Part shown: positions 1 to 7,871 of the stretch, one piece after another | How positions within the stretch are numbered: position 1 is the first letter of the stretch | How the letters are laid out: each line of letters opens with the position of its first letter | From: Geodermatophilus saharensis | GTDB lineage: Bacteria > Actinomycetota > Actinomycetes > Mycobacteriales > Geodermatophilaceae | Length of the DNA stretch: 64,000 bases | Assembly: GCF_900188205.1 (NCBI RefSeq) | Contig: NZ_FZOH01000003.1 | Location: 642,539-706,538 of the forward strand | Direction of reading: 5' to 3' | The notes under the pieces: generated by a model | What the model was told of the DNA's origin: nothing | The model's input: the letters and a program-made list of their open reading frames with translations, nothing else | The model's database searches: none | Translations under genes and position numbers: made by a program

Positions 1-260
1 AACAGGTAGCGCCGCTCGGCCTCGTCGAGCTGCAGCGCCCGGGCGACGGCCTCCAGGACGTCCTCGGAGACGCCGGCGATGTGCCCCTTCTCCAGCCGGG
101 TGTACCAGTCGGTGCTCACCCCGGCCAGGACGGCGACCTCCTCGCGGCGCAGCCCGGCCACCCGGCGCCGGCCGGCACCGGGCAGCAGCCCGGCCTGCTC
201 GGGGGTGATCCGGGCGCGGCGCGTCGCGAGGAACTCGCGGATGTCGGAGCGGTTGTCCAC
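1..260 (-). CDS. XRE-family (MmyB-like) regulator, N-terminal part only
   Basis: The gene runs off the left edge, so only about 86 N-terminal codons are present. The frame starts at the GTG 258-260 (VDNRSDIREFLATRR) and carries a Cro/CI-type helix-turn-helix at about residues 35-60 (REEVAVLAGVSTDWYTRLE), then EDVLEAVARALQLDEAERR. This is the N-terminus of the MmyB-like XRE regulators common in actinobacteria, which normally continue into a ligand-binding domain. It is a DNA-binding transcription factor of unknown target. It is separated by about 350 bases from the sugar operon beside it and there is no evidence that it controls that operon. Confidence 0.8.
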   Translation of the reverse strand, partial: MDNRSDIREFLATRRARITPEQAGLLPGAGRRRVAGLRREEVAVLAGVSTDWYTRLEKGHIAGVSEDVLEAVARALQLDEAERRYL

Positions 261-608
261 CCCCTCGACGGTAGGGCGGTGCACCGCACCAGGGAGGTCG
301 AGCTTCTCCCCCCGCAGAGCCGCCCTCCCACGCCTGCGCGCGGCGGCGTTCCGTGGAGTCGTTCCCCCGGCTGGCCGGGGACCCGGCGGCCGCCGACGAG
401 TTCCAGGCCGCCGTCAGCCAGGTGCTGCCGCAGCTCGACCGCTGAACGCGGTCATCGAGCAGCGACGGCGAGGACCGGCCTCCTCGGCGAGGCGGCGGGG
501 CGACAGCGCGGGATCGCCCCCCGACCGGACGGGCTCGGGCGGTTCGACCTCCACGTCACCGACGACCGCGGGCGGGCCGGGCACCACCTGCGGGCGGTTC
601 CGGCGGGG
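261..608. other. 348-base gap without a convincing gene
   Basis: No complete gene is convincing here. A short plus-strand frame (about 353-445, GTG start) reads ESFPRLAGDPAAADEFQ and ends QVLPQLDR-stop. It looks like the C-terminal tail of some protein and could be a gene remnant, but it is too short to assign. No tRNA or strong hairpin was seen. The gap probably contains the promoter of the XRE gene and the 3' end of the long sugar operon. Confidence 0.4.
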
Positions 609-1532
609 TCAGTGCAGGGCGGCGGCCGCGCCCGCCGGGGTGGCGCGGTCGAACCGCGACGGGTCACCGGCGTAGTAGGGCCAGACCCGCCACCGCGCCG
701 CGCCGGTGCGCTCGGGCGGTCCGAGGGTGACCCGCCCGGTGGCCGCCCACTCGACGCCGCGCACGAGCAGCGTCATGAACGGGATCTTGCGGAAGGTGTC
801 CCAGTCGTGCCCCAGGACGATGCTCACGCTGCGCCCTGCGCCCCACTCGTTGACCCAGGCCAGTGGCTGGTCGGTGTCCATGCCCGGCAGGTCCTCGATC
901 CCGCCGGCAGGGATGTCGACCGGGGTGTGCGCGTTCGGCCAGCCGGCCCGCCGGTAGGTCGCCACGTCGTCGAACACGGTCAGCAGGACCGTCGCCGACG
1001 GGTCCATCCGGGCGCCGGTCAGCACGTCGTCGTTGACGACCGACCACTCCGCGGGCAACCCCTCGGTGACGGCGTGCCGCGGCTCGGGGAACCGGACCGT
1101 CACCTCGGCCTGCGGCCGGGGGCGCAGGCCCGTGGTCCTGCTCAGCGTGGCGCCGCGCATCCGGTCGAACTCCTCGGGCCAGCCCCACTCCGGCTCCTGC
1201 ACCGACGAGCCGTGGAACCAGACGATCCCTCGGCCCTTCTCCCGGACGAAGCGCAGCAGCGCCTGCTCGGTCGTCGTCCCGAAGCCCTCGGCGACCGAGT
1301 GGTAGTCGTCGCGCCCCTCGTACACGACCAGGACGGCGTCGAACCGGTCGAGCAGCTCGTCGCCGACGCCGCGGAACTCCTCCAGCACCCGCACCCGGAA
1401 GCGGCCGGTCGACTCGAGCAGCGTCGTGAGCATGTGCGTGTGGTGCCGGAAGGACCGGAACTCGTTGTCGTGCTCGACGGTGACCTTGCCCGTGGCGATG
1501 AGGACGTCGAGCTTCGCCGGCGGTTCCGTCAC
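609..1532 (-). CDS. ThuA-like (glutamine-amidotransferase-fold) protein
   Basis: The 307-residue protein matches the ThuA / trehalose-utilisation family: an N-terminal beta-alpha fold (LDVLIATG, residues 8-15), FDAVLVVYEG near 65, GRGIVWFHGSS near 101-111 and a C-terminal WVNEWGAGRSVSIVLGHD block. ThuA proteins resemble class I amidotransferases but are linked to sugar breakdown; ThuA/ThuB of rhizobia act in the 3-ketotrehalose route. It is the last gene of a minus-strand operon, and its GTG start overlaps the stop of the upstream isomerase gene by 4 bases (GTGA). Inference: it processes a keto-sugar released by the enzymes encoded upstream. The substrate is unknown. Confidence 0.85.
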   Translation of the reverse strand: MTEPPAKLDVLIATGKVTVEHDNEFRSFRHHTHMLTTLLESTGRFRVRVLEEFRGVGDELLDRFDAVLVVYEGRDDYHSVAEGFGTTTEQALLRFVREKGRGIVWFHGSSVQEPEWGWPEEFDRMRGATLSRTTGLRPRPQAEVTVRFPEPRHAVTEGLPAEWSVVNDDVLTGARMDPSATVLLTVFDDVATYRRAGWPNAHTPVDIPAGGIEDLPGMDTDQPLAWVNEWGAGRSVSIVLGHDWDTFRKIPFMTLLVRGVEWAATGRVTLGPPERTGAARWRVWPYYAGDPSRFDRATPAGAAAALH

Positions 1533-2305
1533 GCGTCCGCCGCGACCGACCGGATGTACTCGACGGACTGCACGGTCTCGACGGCCGGGAAGTACTCCAG
1601 GCCGATCGGGCCGTCGTAGCCGGATGCCCGGAGGGTGGCCAGCTGGGCCGGCCAGTCGACGTCACCGCTGCCCGGCTCGTGCCGGCCCGGCACGTCGGCG
1701 AGCTGCACGTACTTCACGAAGCCCGCGGCGTTCGCCAGCTCGGTCGCCGGGTCCTCGCCCTGGGCGATCGAGTGGTAGAGGTCGTAGAGGATGCCGAACC
1801 GGTCGCTGCCGATGGCGCGGGCGACGTGGACGGCGTCCTCGGTGCGGTCGGTGAGCGCGCCGGGGTGGTCGACCCGGGAGTTGACCGGCTCCAGGACGAA
1901 GTCGACGTCCGCCCCGCGGTGCCGCTCGACGGCCTCCCCGTACATGTCGATGACCACCTGGTGGTTGCGCTGCCGGTTCATGCCCGGGAAGCCCACGCCC
2001 GAGGCGAGCACGATCCGGGGGCAGCCGAGCTGAGCGGCGTGCTCGACCGCGAGGTCCAGCCCCTCCTGGGCCGGGGCCAGGTCGGTGCCGGGGAACGTGA
2101 AGCCCATCCTCGGGCCGGCCAGCAGCGACGTGAGCTGCACGCCGGTGTCGGCGAGCGCCTTGCCGAGCGAGTCGAGGTCCTTGTCGGTGGAGAACCACAT
2201 CTCGACGGCGTCGAAGCCGGCGGCCGCCGCCGCGCGGACCCGGTCGCCGGCGTCCGGGCCGGCCTCGGTGAAGAGCAGTTCGATGTTGGCGGAGAGCTGG
2301 TACAC
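1529..2305 (-). CDS. Hydroxypyruvate-isomerase-like TIM-barrel protein
   Basis: 258 residues from a GTG at 2303-2305, preceded by AAGGA at good spacing; the open frame extends further upstream but without such support. It is a compact xylose-isomerase-like TIM barrel. Metal or active-site candidates are E139 (FVLEPVN), D175 and H178 (ILYDLYHS), Q201 and E237 (GLEYFP). The segment QLADVPGRHEPGSGD (201-215) is the hallmark of the hydroxypyruvate isomerase / OtnI group, which isomerises 2-keto sugar acids. The other seven barrels in this island lack it. It sits between an alpha-type barrel gene and the ThuA gene and is probably coupled to both. Likely role: late isomerisation of a keto-sugar intermediate. 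Confidence 0.85.
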   Translation of the reverse strand: MYQLSANIELLFTEAGPDAGDRVRAAAAAGFDAVEMWFSTDKDLDSLGKALADTGVQLTSLLAGPRMGFTFPGTDLAPAQEGLDLAVEHAAQLGCPRIVLASGVGFPGMNRQRNHQVVIDMYGEAVERHRGADVDFVLEPVNSRVDHPGALTDRTEDAVHVARAIGSDRFGILYDLYHSIAQGEDPATELANAAGFVKYVQLADVPGRHEPGSGDVDWPAQLATLRASGYDGPIGLEYFPAVETVQSVEYIRSVAADA

Positions 2306-2319
2306 GTCAGGAGTCCTTG

Positions 2320-3378
2320 TCAGTGGGAAGGGTCGCTGAGGGCGGCCGTGATCGACCGGCGGATGAGGTCGTGCTGCTGGCGGACGAGGTCGACGGGGTC
2401 GGCCTCGTCGAGGTCGGCGAAGGCGTGGCCCTCCCACTCGCTGGAGAAGAAGCCCTCGTAGCCGCCGCGGACGAACTCGCGGACGATCGCCGGGTAGTCG
2501 ATCGCCGGCTCGTCGCCGTGCTCGTCGACGTAGTAGAACTTGGCGTGCACGTGCACGATCTGCGGCATGATGTCGGCCCACTCGGCGGGGTCGACGTGGC
2601 CGTGCATGTTGAACGCCAGCCGCGCGAACGAGCCGAGCGACTCCGGCGCGATGCCGCGGGAGTGCAGGTACTCGACGAACTCGCCGTGCCTCGCGTCGAT
2701 GTCGGCGTCGGTCGCCCAGATCTCCTGCAGCCGGCCGAGCTCCTCCTGCCCGAGCCCCATCCTCGCGAGCTTGCGCAGGATGGTCGGCGACATGCTGTGC
2801 ATCGTCGAGCTGAAGTCGGCGACGAAACCCAGCCGCGGCGAGTCGATCTCCGCGTACGTCTCGCGGATCTCCAGGACCTTCGGCGAGTTCGGCCCCAGCG
2901 GGGCGTGCAGCTCCCAGCCCATCGTCAGGTCGAGCTCCTCGGCCACCGGCAGCAGCCGGCGGATGAGCGAGGGCTTGGCGCTCTGGATGCGCACCAGCGG
3001 GAAGCCGAGCGCGTGCGCGCTGCGGAACTGGGCGACGGTGAACTCGAACTCCTCGTCCGGGGTCATGTCCCGGTCGCGGCGGCGGCCCGTGTCGAGGTTG
3101 CAGCCGAACGAGCTGGGCACGAACCCGTGCCGGTCGAAGGCCTCGCGCCAGTCACGCACGAAGTCGTCGGTCACCTCGGGGTAGCTGCGGATCGTCTGCG
3201 AGGCGACGATCTCGATGCCCGGGCCGATGCCCGCGGCGTCGACGACGTCGAGCAGGCCGGCGAGGTCGTACCGGCCGGCGGCCCACTCGCTGGTCAGGGA
3301 GTAGAGCGTCAGCCCCAGCGTGATGCCGCTCCCCTCGACCGCCGGGGCGGCGACGGAGGCGGGCAGGGTCGTGGTCAT
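2320..3378 (-). CDS. C-glycoside deglycosidase alpha-type TIM-barrel protein (pair 1)
   Basis: 352 residues from the ATG at 3376-3378. TIM barrel of the sugar phosphate isomerase/epimerase superfamily, but in a subgroup shared only with the genes at 13172 and 15036. It has GLTLYSLTSEW near the start, then E156 (WELHAP), D188 (VADFSS), H278 (HVHAKFY) and E314 (SSEWEGH) as the likely divalent-metal ligands. Its start overlaps by 4 bases (ATGA) the stop of a DUF6379-type gene. That is the genomic pairing of the alpha and beta subunits of known C-glycoside deglycosidases (CarB/CarC, DgpB/DgpC), which cleave 3-keto C-glycosides. The function is inferred from the subgroup motifs plus pairing; the substrate is unknown. 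Confidence 0.8.
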   Translation of the reverse strand: MTTTLPASVAAPAVEGSGITLGLTLYSLTSEWAAGRYDLAGLLDVVDAAGIGPGIEIVASQTIRSYPEVTDDFVRDWREAFDRHGFVPSSFGCNLDTGRRRDRDMTPDEEFEFTVAQFRSAHALGFPLVRIQSAKPSLIRRLLPVAEELDLTMGWELHAPLGPNSPKVLEIRETYAEIDSPRLGFVADFSSTMHSMSPTILRKLARMGLGQEELGRLQEIWATDADIDARHGEFVEYLHSRGIAPESLGSFARLAFNMHGHVDPAEWADIMPQIVHVHAKFYYVDEHGDEPAIDYPAIVREFVRGGYEGFFSSEWEGHAFADLDEADPVDLVRQQHDLIRRSITAALSDPSH

Positions 3379-3785
3379 CGGGGTCCTCCGTGCGCGACGA
3401 GGGAGCGCCGGTTGCTGGCGTGGTTGGTGACGTACGTCGTGGGCGCGATCTGCATGTAGGGCAGCCGCAGGTCCACGGTCACCTCGACGTCGACCTCCTG
3501 GCCCTCGGCCGGCGGCTCGTCGAGCGGGACGACCACGACGAGCCGGTCCTGGATGAACCACAGGACGTCCCACTGCTCCCGGAGCTCGTCGACCCGGTAG
3601 GTCCGCTCCCCCAGCTCGACCCGCAGGTCGTCGGAAGGGATCTCGCGGCCCTCGACCGAGACGGCGATGCCGCTGACGCTGGACAGCCAGAGGCTGCGGT
3701 ACCACGGGACGGTCAGCGCGATCCCGAGCCCCTCCGGACGCCGGATCAGGCTGTCGTCGGACAGGACGGTGTCGCCGGTCGCCAT
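3375..3785 (-). CDS. DUF6379-type small protein, C-glycoside deglycosidase beta subunit (pair 1)
   Basis: 136 residues from an ATG at 3783-3785 with AAGGAGG upstream. Mostly beta-strand, with no signal peptide or membrane helix. It begins with a variable segment, then GLGIALTVPWYRSLWLSSV (about 20-38), and ends in VDLRLPYMQI followed by a polar tail. It aligns by eye with the proteins at 14200 (also 136 residues) and 14622: PWYR/HWYR/PYYR, a central VDEL-type hairpin and LPY/IPY/ISYM. This is the DUF6379 family, the beta subunit of C-glycoside deglycosidases, which packs against the TIM-barrel alpha subunit. It overlaps the alpha gene downstream by 4 bases and the upstream barrel gene by one base (TGATG). 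Confidence 0.78.
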   Translation of the reverse strand: MATGDTVLSDDSLIRRPEGLGIALTVPWYRSLWLSSVSGIAVSVEGREIPSDDLRVELGERTYRVDELREQWDVLWFIQDRLVVVVPLDEPPAEGQEVDVEVTVDLRLPYMQIAPTTYVTNHASNRRSLVAHGGPR

Positions 3786-4765
3786 CAGGCGGCCTCCTTC
3801 CCCTCGACGAGCGGGCGCAGCTCGCGCTGCACGAGGTAACCGGCCAGCAGGGCGCTGGCGGCGGGGTGCGGGCTCTGGTCGCTCTCCACGACGATCCAGC
3901 CGTCGTAGTCGGCGGCCTGGAGTGCCCGGGTGACGGCGGCGAAGTCGACCAGGCCGCCGTCGACGCCCGGCTCGGCGAACCAGCGCGGGACCTCCCGCGC
4001 TCCCCCGCGCACCCGCACCGTCCAGTGCGCGTGCGGCTGCAGGTACTCCTCGGCGTCGTCGACCGCCAGGGCGTCCTTGAACTGGACGTGCCACACGCGG
4101 TCACCGGAGCGCTCGATGACCGACACCGGGTCGATGCCGCCCGCGGTCAGCTCGCCGGTGTCGACGGCGAGGCCGACGAGCGAGGGGTCGGTCCGGTCGA
4201 GCAGCCGCGGCACGTGGTCGCGGCGCAGCGCGGAGAGGAAGTCCACGTGCAGCGCCGTCCGCACGCCGTGCTCGGACGTCGCCCGGCCGACGGCCTCCCA
4301 GCAGGCGGCCAGCCGGCCGATCGCGTCGTCGTCCAGCGGCTCGACGTCACCGGCGCCGCCCACCGGGCGCACGAGCAGCACCGACCCGCCGAGCGCGGCG
4401 AGCGCCTCGGCCAGCTCGGTCGCCCTCGCCACGATCGCCGGGACGTCGGCCTCCGCGAGCGGCGACAGCGGCCCGGTGAGGTGCTCCATCGACCGCTCGG
4501 CCGGGTCCCAGTACCAGCTGCTCACCGCGTCGAGCGCGCAGCCGCGCACGAAGTCGCGGAAGCCGGCGACCGAGCCGAAGTTGGCGGCCAGCTGCTGCGG
4601 GTTGCCCAGCGGCTCCCAGCGGCCGGTGCCGTAGGTGAGCTCGACGCCCTCGAAGCCGGCGATCGAGATGGTCTTCAGCGCGCGCTCGTGCTGTTCGCGG
4701 CGGACGAAGTCGTCGAACTGGGGCTTCCACTGGTTGATCGCGTAGGACCACCGGATCCCGTTCAC
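3785..4765 (-). CDS. TIM-barrel sugar isomerase/epimerase-like protein, type A copy 1
   Basis: 326 residues from the GTG at 4763-4765 (VNGIRWSYAINQW). The start is fixed by the GTGA overlap with the upstream gene. Xylose-isomerase-like barrel; candidate metal ligands are H173/D175 (LHVDFL), D202 (AVDTGEL), H226 (HVQFKD) and E294 (VVESD). It pairs with the protein at 5706, sharing NQW near the N-terminus, the ALKT(I/V)S-AGF/CGF block, DT-ELT-GGIDPV and VVESD. It is therefore one copy of a duplicated type-A barrel. Likely an isomerase, lyase or hydratase of a keto-glycoside intermediate; the reaction cannot be read from sequence. Confidence 0.85.
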   Translation of the reverse strand: MNGIRWSYAINQWKPQFDDFVRREQHERALKTISIAGFEGVELTYGTGRWEPLGNPQQLAANFGSVAGFRDFVRGCALDAVSSWYWDPAERSMEHLTGPLSPLAEADVPAIVARATELAEALAALGGSVLLVRPVGGAGDVEPLDDDAIGRLAACWEAVGRATSEHGVRTALHVDFLSALRRDHVPRLLDRTDPSLVGLAVDTGELTAGGIDPVSVIERSGDRVWHVQFKDALAVDDAEEYLQPHAHWTVRVRGGAREVPRWFAEPGVDGGLVDFAAVTRALQAADYDGWIVVESDQSPHPAASALLAGYLVQRELRPLVEGKEAA

Positions 4766-5709
4766 CGGTAGATCTCCTCGAGGACGTTCTTCGCGTACCA
4801 CCGGGAGATCGCGGTGCTCTCGGAGTAGTCGCCGCCCTCCTTGTTGGCCTTGTCGTGCTCGACGGAGATCCAGCCGCGGTACCCGTTGTCGCGGACGGCG
4901 GTCATCATCGCCGCGAAGTCGACCAGGCCCTGGTCGGTGCCCATCTCGTGGAACCACTTGCCGGTGGTCGGCGCCATGATCTCGGAGTCCGGGCGGTGCC
5001 GGTGGTCGTCACCGGTGGCCACGTTGCGGGTGTCCTTGAAGTGGAAGCCGCTCACCCGGTGCGCGTGCCGGTCGTACAGCGCCACCGGGTCCACCCCGGC
5101 GATGCAGTGCTGGGCGGTGTCGACGAACAGCGAGACGTACCGCGGGTCGGTGTACGAGTAGAAGGTGTCGATGTCCGGCTCGCTCTGGATGCCGCAGAAG
5201 AACTCGTGGTGGCAGGTGAGCCGCACGCCGGAGCCGGCGGTGATCTCGCCGACCTTGTTCCAGCACTCCGCCGAGTACTTGAGCTTGTCCTCGGTGACCG
5301 GCTCCATGTCGTAGTACAGGGTCGCCGGCATCACGATGATGTTGTCGAGCTCGATCTCCGACCAGCGGCCCATCGTGACGCGGAAGTCCTCGAGGATGTT
5401 CTCGTGCGTCTCCGGCAGGTGCGGCGCGTAGTTCCGGACGTCGTAGTCGGCGGCGTGGAAGGTGTTCACGATCCGCTCCAGGCCGTGGTCCTGCACCATC
5501 TCCTGGTACTTCGCCGGGCCGCCGTAGTCGCCGTACATCTGCCAGATCCGGAAGTCGAACGTGTCGATCGCGTCGAACCCGACGGCCTTGATCTGCTTGA
5601 GGAACGCCGACATGGTCCGGTGCGAGTGCCACTGGTCGACCGGCCCGGCCGGCCCGTTGCTCCGCCAGTGGTCCATGTACGACCACTTGATCGCGCGCTC
5701 GTCGCTCAC
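4762..5709 (-). CDS. TIM-barrel sugar isomerase/epimerase-like protein, type B copy 1
   Basis: 315 residues from the GTG at 5707-5709 (VSDERAIKWSYMDHW), overlapping the upstream stop by 4 bases. Candidate active-site residues are H168/E169 (CHHEFF), D197 (FVDTAQH), H223 (GFHFKDTRN) and E284 (SVEHDK). The MDHW motif, the VMPAT/VMPTS segment, DTAQH-IAGVDPV and VEHDKA-GG-Y are shared with the gene at 6674 but not with type A, so this is one copy of the type-B barrel. It lies immediately upstream of type A copy 1 in the transcript. A role in the same pathway is inferred from the overlapping operon. Confidence 0.85.
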   Translation of the reverse strand: MSDERAIKWSYMDHWRSNGPAGPVDQWHSHRTMSAFLKQIKAVGFDAIDTFDFRIWQMYGDYGGPAKYQEMVQDHGLERIVNTFHAADYDVRNYAPHLPETHENILEDFRVTMGRWSEIELDNIIVMPATLYYDMEPVTEDKLKYSAECWNKVGEITAGSGVRLTCHHEFFCGIQSEPDIDTFYSYTDPRYVSLFVDTAQHCIAGVDPVALYDRHAHRVSGFHFKDTRNVATGDDHRHRPDSEIMAPTTGKWFHEMGTDQGLVDFAAMMTAVRDNGYRGWISVEHDKANKEGGDYSESTAISRWYAKNVLEEIYR

Positions 5710-6677
5710 TTGGCCACCCCCAGCACGCGCTGCAGGTACCAGCTGTTGAGCATCGCGAGCTCCGCGGGGTTGCCGCCGTGGTCGCTCTCGACGACGACCC
5801 AGCCCGGGTACCCGTGCTCGCGCAGCGCGGCGACGAAGCCGGGCACGTCGACCAGGCCGCCCTCGGTGCCGAGCTCGTAGAACCAGCGCTCGATCCGCCG
5901 CCCGGCCCCGCCCTTGAGCATCGTCGACTCGGCACCGGGCATCCGGTACTCCTCGCCGGTGTCGGCGTAGCGGGTGTCCTTCAGGTGCACGTGGGTGACG
6001 CGGTCGGCGTGCTCCCGGTAGAAGGCCACCGGGTCGATGCCACCCACGGTGAGCTCCGCCGTGTCGAGGGCGAACCCGACGGTCGCCGGGTCCGTCGCCT
6101 CGAGCAGGCCGGTCAGCTCGGCGTGGGTGTGCACCGCACCCAGGCAGTCGTAGTGCAGCGCCAGGCCGATCCCCGCGGCGGCGGTGCGCTCGCCGATCCG
6201 GTTCCAGACGTCGGCCACGACCTTGATCCCGTCGGCGTCCAGCGGCGGCGTCATCCACGCCGACCCGACGGGGCGGACGACGAGCTGGTCGGCGCCCACG
6301 CCGGCGACGAAGTCGACGAACGGCTTGGACCACTCGACGATCGCGTCGGCGTCGGCCGGGTTCGCGGTCGACCGGAAGGCGTACCCCTCTTCTTCCTCCG
6401 TGGGCGCCTGGGGGTCCCAGAACACGCTGGAGACGCCCCGCACCTGCGCCCGGCGCAGGAAGTCGAGGAAGCCCTGGTGGCTGCCGTGGTTGAGCAGGAT
6501 GACCTCGGGCCGGCTGATGTTGTCCCAGCGGCCGGTGCCCGACGCCAGCTCGATGGTGTCGAAGCCGCAGGCCGAGACCGTCTTGAGTGCGCGCTGCTGG
6601 TCCTCGTGCCGCACGAAGACGTCCAGGCGGACGTTCCACTGGTTCAGGGCGTAGGCCCAGCGCAGGGTGTCCTTCAT
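5706..6677 (-). CDS. TIM-barrel sugar isomerase/epimerase-like protein, type A copy 2
   Basis: 323 residues from the ATG at 6675-6677. Close relative of the protein at 3785: LRWAYALNQW at the start, LHYDCLG as the metal-binding strand, ALDTAELTVGGIDPV, HVHLKDTRY and VVESDHGG near the C-terminus. Both gene boundaries are 4-base overlaps, so it is translated with its type-B neighbours. Tandem duplication of a B-A pair explains the arrangement. Differences from copy 1 in the loop before the catalytic His (an EEEEGY insertion near residue 95) suggest the copies have different substrates. The reaction is unknown. Confidence 0.85.
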   Translation of the reverse strand: MKDTLRWAYALNQWNVRLDVFVRHEDQQRALKTVSACGFDTIELASGTGRWDNISRPEVILLNHGSHQGFLDFLRRAQVRGVSSVFWDPQAPTEEEEGYAFRSTANPADADAIVEWSKPFVDFVAGVGADQLVVRPVGSAWMTPPLDADGIKVVADVWNRIGERTAAAGIGLALHYDCLGAVHTHAELTGLLEATDPATVGFALDTAELTVGGIDPVAFYREHADRVTHVHLKDTRYADTGEEYRMPGAESTMLKGGAGRRIERWFYELGTEGGLVDVPGFVAALREHGYPGWVVVESDHGGNPAELAMLNSWYLQRVLGVAK

Positions 6678-7642
6678 CGGGCCGTCTCCAGCTCGGCGCG
6701 CGCCTCGGCCTCGGCCTCGGCGAGCACGTTGTCGATGTACCACTTGGCGACCGCCGTGGCCTCGGCGTAGCTGCCGCCGCCGAGCTCGGCCTTGTCGTGC
6801 TCGACGGTCAGCCAGCCGTCGTAGCCGGAGGCGACGATCTCCTTCATCAGGGCCGGGAAGTCGACCAGCCCGCCCTCGCCCATCTCGTAGAACCAGCGCG
6901 TGACCTGCGGCGCCATCAGCTCCGGGTCCGGCGGCGTGCGGTACGCCTCGTGCTCGTCGACGTTCTTCGTGTCCTTGAAGTGGAAGCCGGTGCAGCGGTC
7001 GGAGTAGTCGCGGAACATCTGCACCGGGTCGACGCCGGCGATGGTGTGCTGCGCGGTGTCGCAGAAGAAGAAGACCAGCTCGGGGTCGGTGTGGCGGAAG
7101 AACGTGTCGAGCTGCTCTCGGGTGCGGATCGCGCCCCAGAACTCGAAGTGGCACGTCGTCTTCATGCCGTGCTGCAGCGTCAGCGCGCCGACCCGGTTCC
7201 ACAGGTCCGCGACGACCTTGATCGTGTCGTCGGTGACCGGCTCGGTCTGGTGGTGGGTCGACGTCGGCATGACGATGAAGTTCTCGACGCCGGTCAGCCC
7301 CTCGCACATGCGGAGCGTGTTCTCGCAGTCGGCGACGATCCGGTCGTGCGTCTCCCGGACGTGCGGCGCCGTGTACCTGGTCGCCGACGGGTAGGCGGAG
7401 AAGATCCCGGTGATCTTGTCGAACCCGTTGTCCTGCAGGAACCGCTCGAAGCCGGGCACGCCGCCGTACATCCCGGCGTACAGCGGCAGGTAGAAGAAGA
7501 AGGTGTCGAAGCCCGTGAAGCCCAGGGCCGACAGCTGCTTGACGTACCGGTCCATGTAGGCGCGGTTGAACGACGGGGGCTGCGGCCCCTGCGGCGTCTC
7601 CGTCACCCAGTGATCCATGTACGACCACTTGGTCCAGACCAC
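6674..7642 (-). CDS. TIM-barrel sugar isomerase/epimerase-like protein, type B copy 2
   Basis: 322 residues if started at the GTG 7640-7642 (VVWTKWSYMDHW), which has GAAGGGA at suitable spacing and lines up with type B copy 1. The frame stays open for about 34 more codons, but that extension is arginine-rich and unlike the family. Metal-site candidates are in CHFEFWG, FCDTAQHTIAG, GFHFKDTKN and TVEHDKAEL. It is the first gene of the third transcript of the island (six TIM barrels, one beta subunit and ThuA). A long leader of about 200 bases with a hairpin and a shared regulatory motif precedes it. Confidence 0.85.
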   Translation of the reverse strand: MVWTKWSYMDHWVTETPQGPQPPSFNRAYMDRYVKQLSALGFTGFDTFFFYLPLYAGMYGGVPGFERFLQDNGFDKITGIFSAYPSATRYTAPHVRETHDRIVADCENTLRMCEGLTGVENFIVMPTSTHHQTEPVTDDTIKVVADLWNRVGALTLQHGMKTTCHFEFWGAIRTREQLDTFFRHTDPELVFFFCDTAQHTIAGVDPVQMFRDYSDRCTGFHFKDTKNVDEHEAYRTPPDPELMAPQVTRWFYEMGEGGLVDFPALMKEIVASGYDGWLTVEHDKAELGGGSYAEATAVAKWYIDNVLAEAEAEARAELETAR

Positions 7643-7805
7643 GCGGGATCCCTTCGCTGGCGCGCGACGCGGAGCCTGCGAGGGCCCGGCGCGACGGTCC
7701 GAGAACCGGGGGCCGAGGCCCTCGGCGGCGGCATCGAGAGCCACCTGGGGCGAGACCGCCCTGGTCGAGCAGAAGGTGTGGTGCGAGCTTCTCAGCTGGT
7801 CCGAT

Positions 7806-7829
7806 CCTGCCGCCGCGGGCGGCGGCAGG
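7806..7829 (-). terminator. GC-rich hairpin after the MFS gene
   Basis: Perfect 11-bp inverted repeat CCTGCCGCCGC / GCGGCGGCAGG with a 2-base centre, 28-51 bases beyond the stop codon of the MFS gene. There is no T-run, as is usual in high-GC actinobacteria. It would separate the second transcript (ending with the MFS gene) from the third (starting at 7642). It could instead be a leader structure of the downstream transcript. Confidence 0.55.
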
Positions 7830-7843
7830 GCCAGACCGATCTG

Positions 7844-7871
7844 CTGATGACGGGCATCAGTCCTCGTGATG
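7844..7871 (-). promoter_or_regulatory. Three-half-site operator motif, site 3
   Basis: CTGATG-ACGGG-CATCAG-TCCTC-GTGATG. The first two half-sites form a perfect 6+6 palindrome with a 5-base spacer, and the third follows after another 5 bases. The same layout and spacing occur at 18311-18338 and 21699-21726. This site overlaps the stop and last codons of the MFS gene and lies about 200 bases upstream of the type B copy 2 start. Unlike the other two sites, it has no adjacent ACTTCC-type inverted repeat. Confidence 0.6.

Noticed and set aside
353-445. Short plus-strand peptide ending QVLPQLDR
   Set aside because: It looks like a protein tail but is too short and has no upstream gene body in frame. 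Kept only as a comment on the gap.
7643-7843. Riboswitch in the leader of the third transcript
   Set aside because: No known riboswitch core was recognised; the hairpin is better explained as the terminator of the MFS gene.
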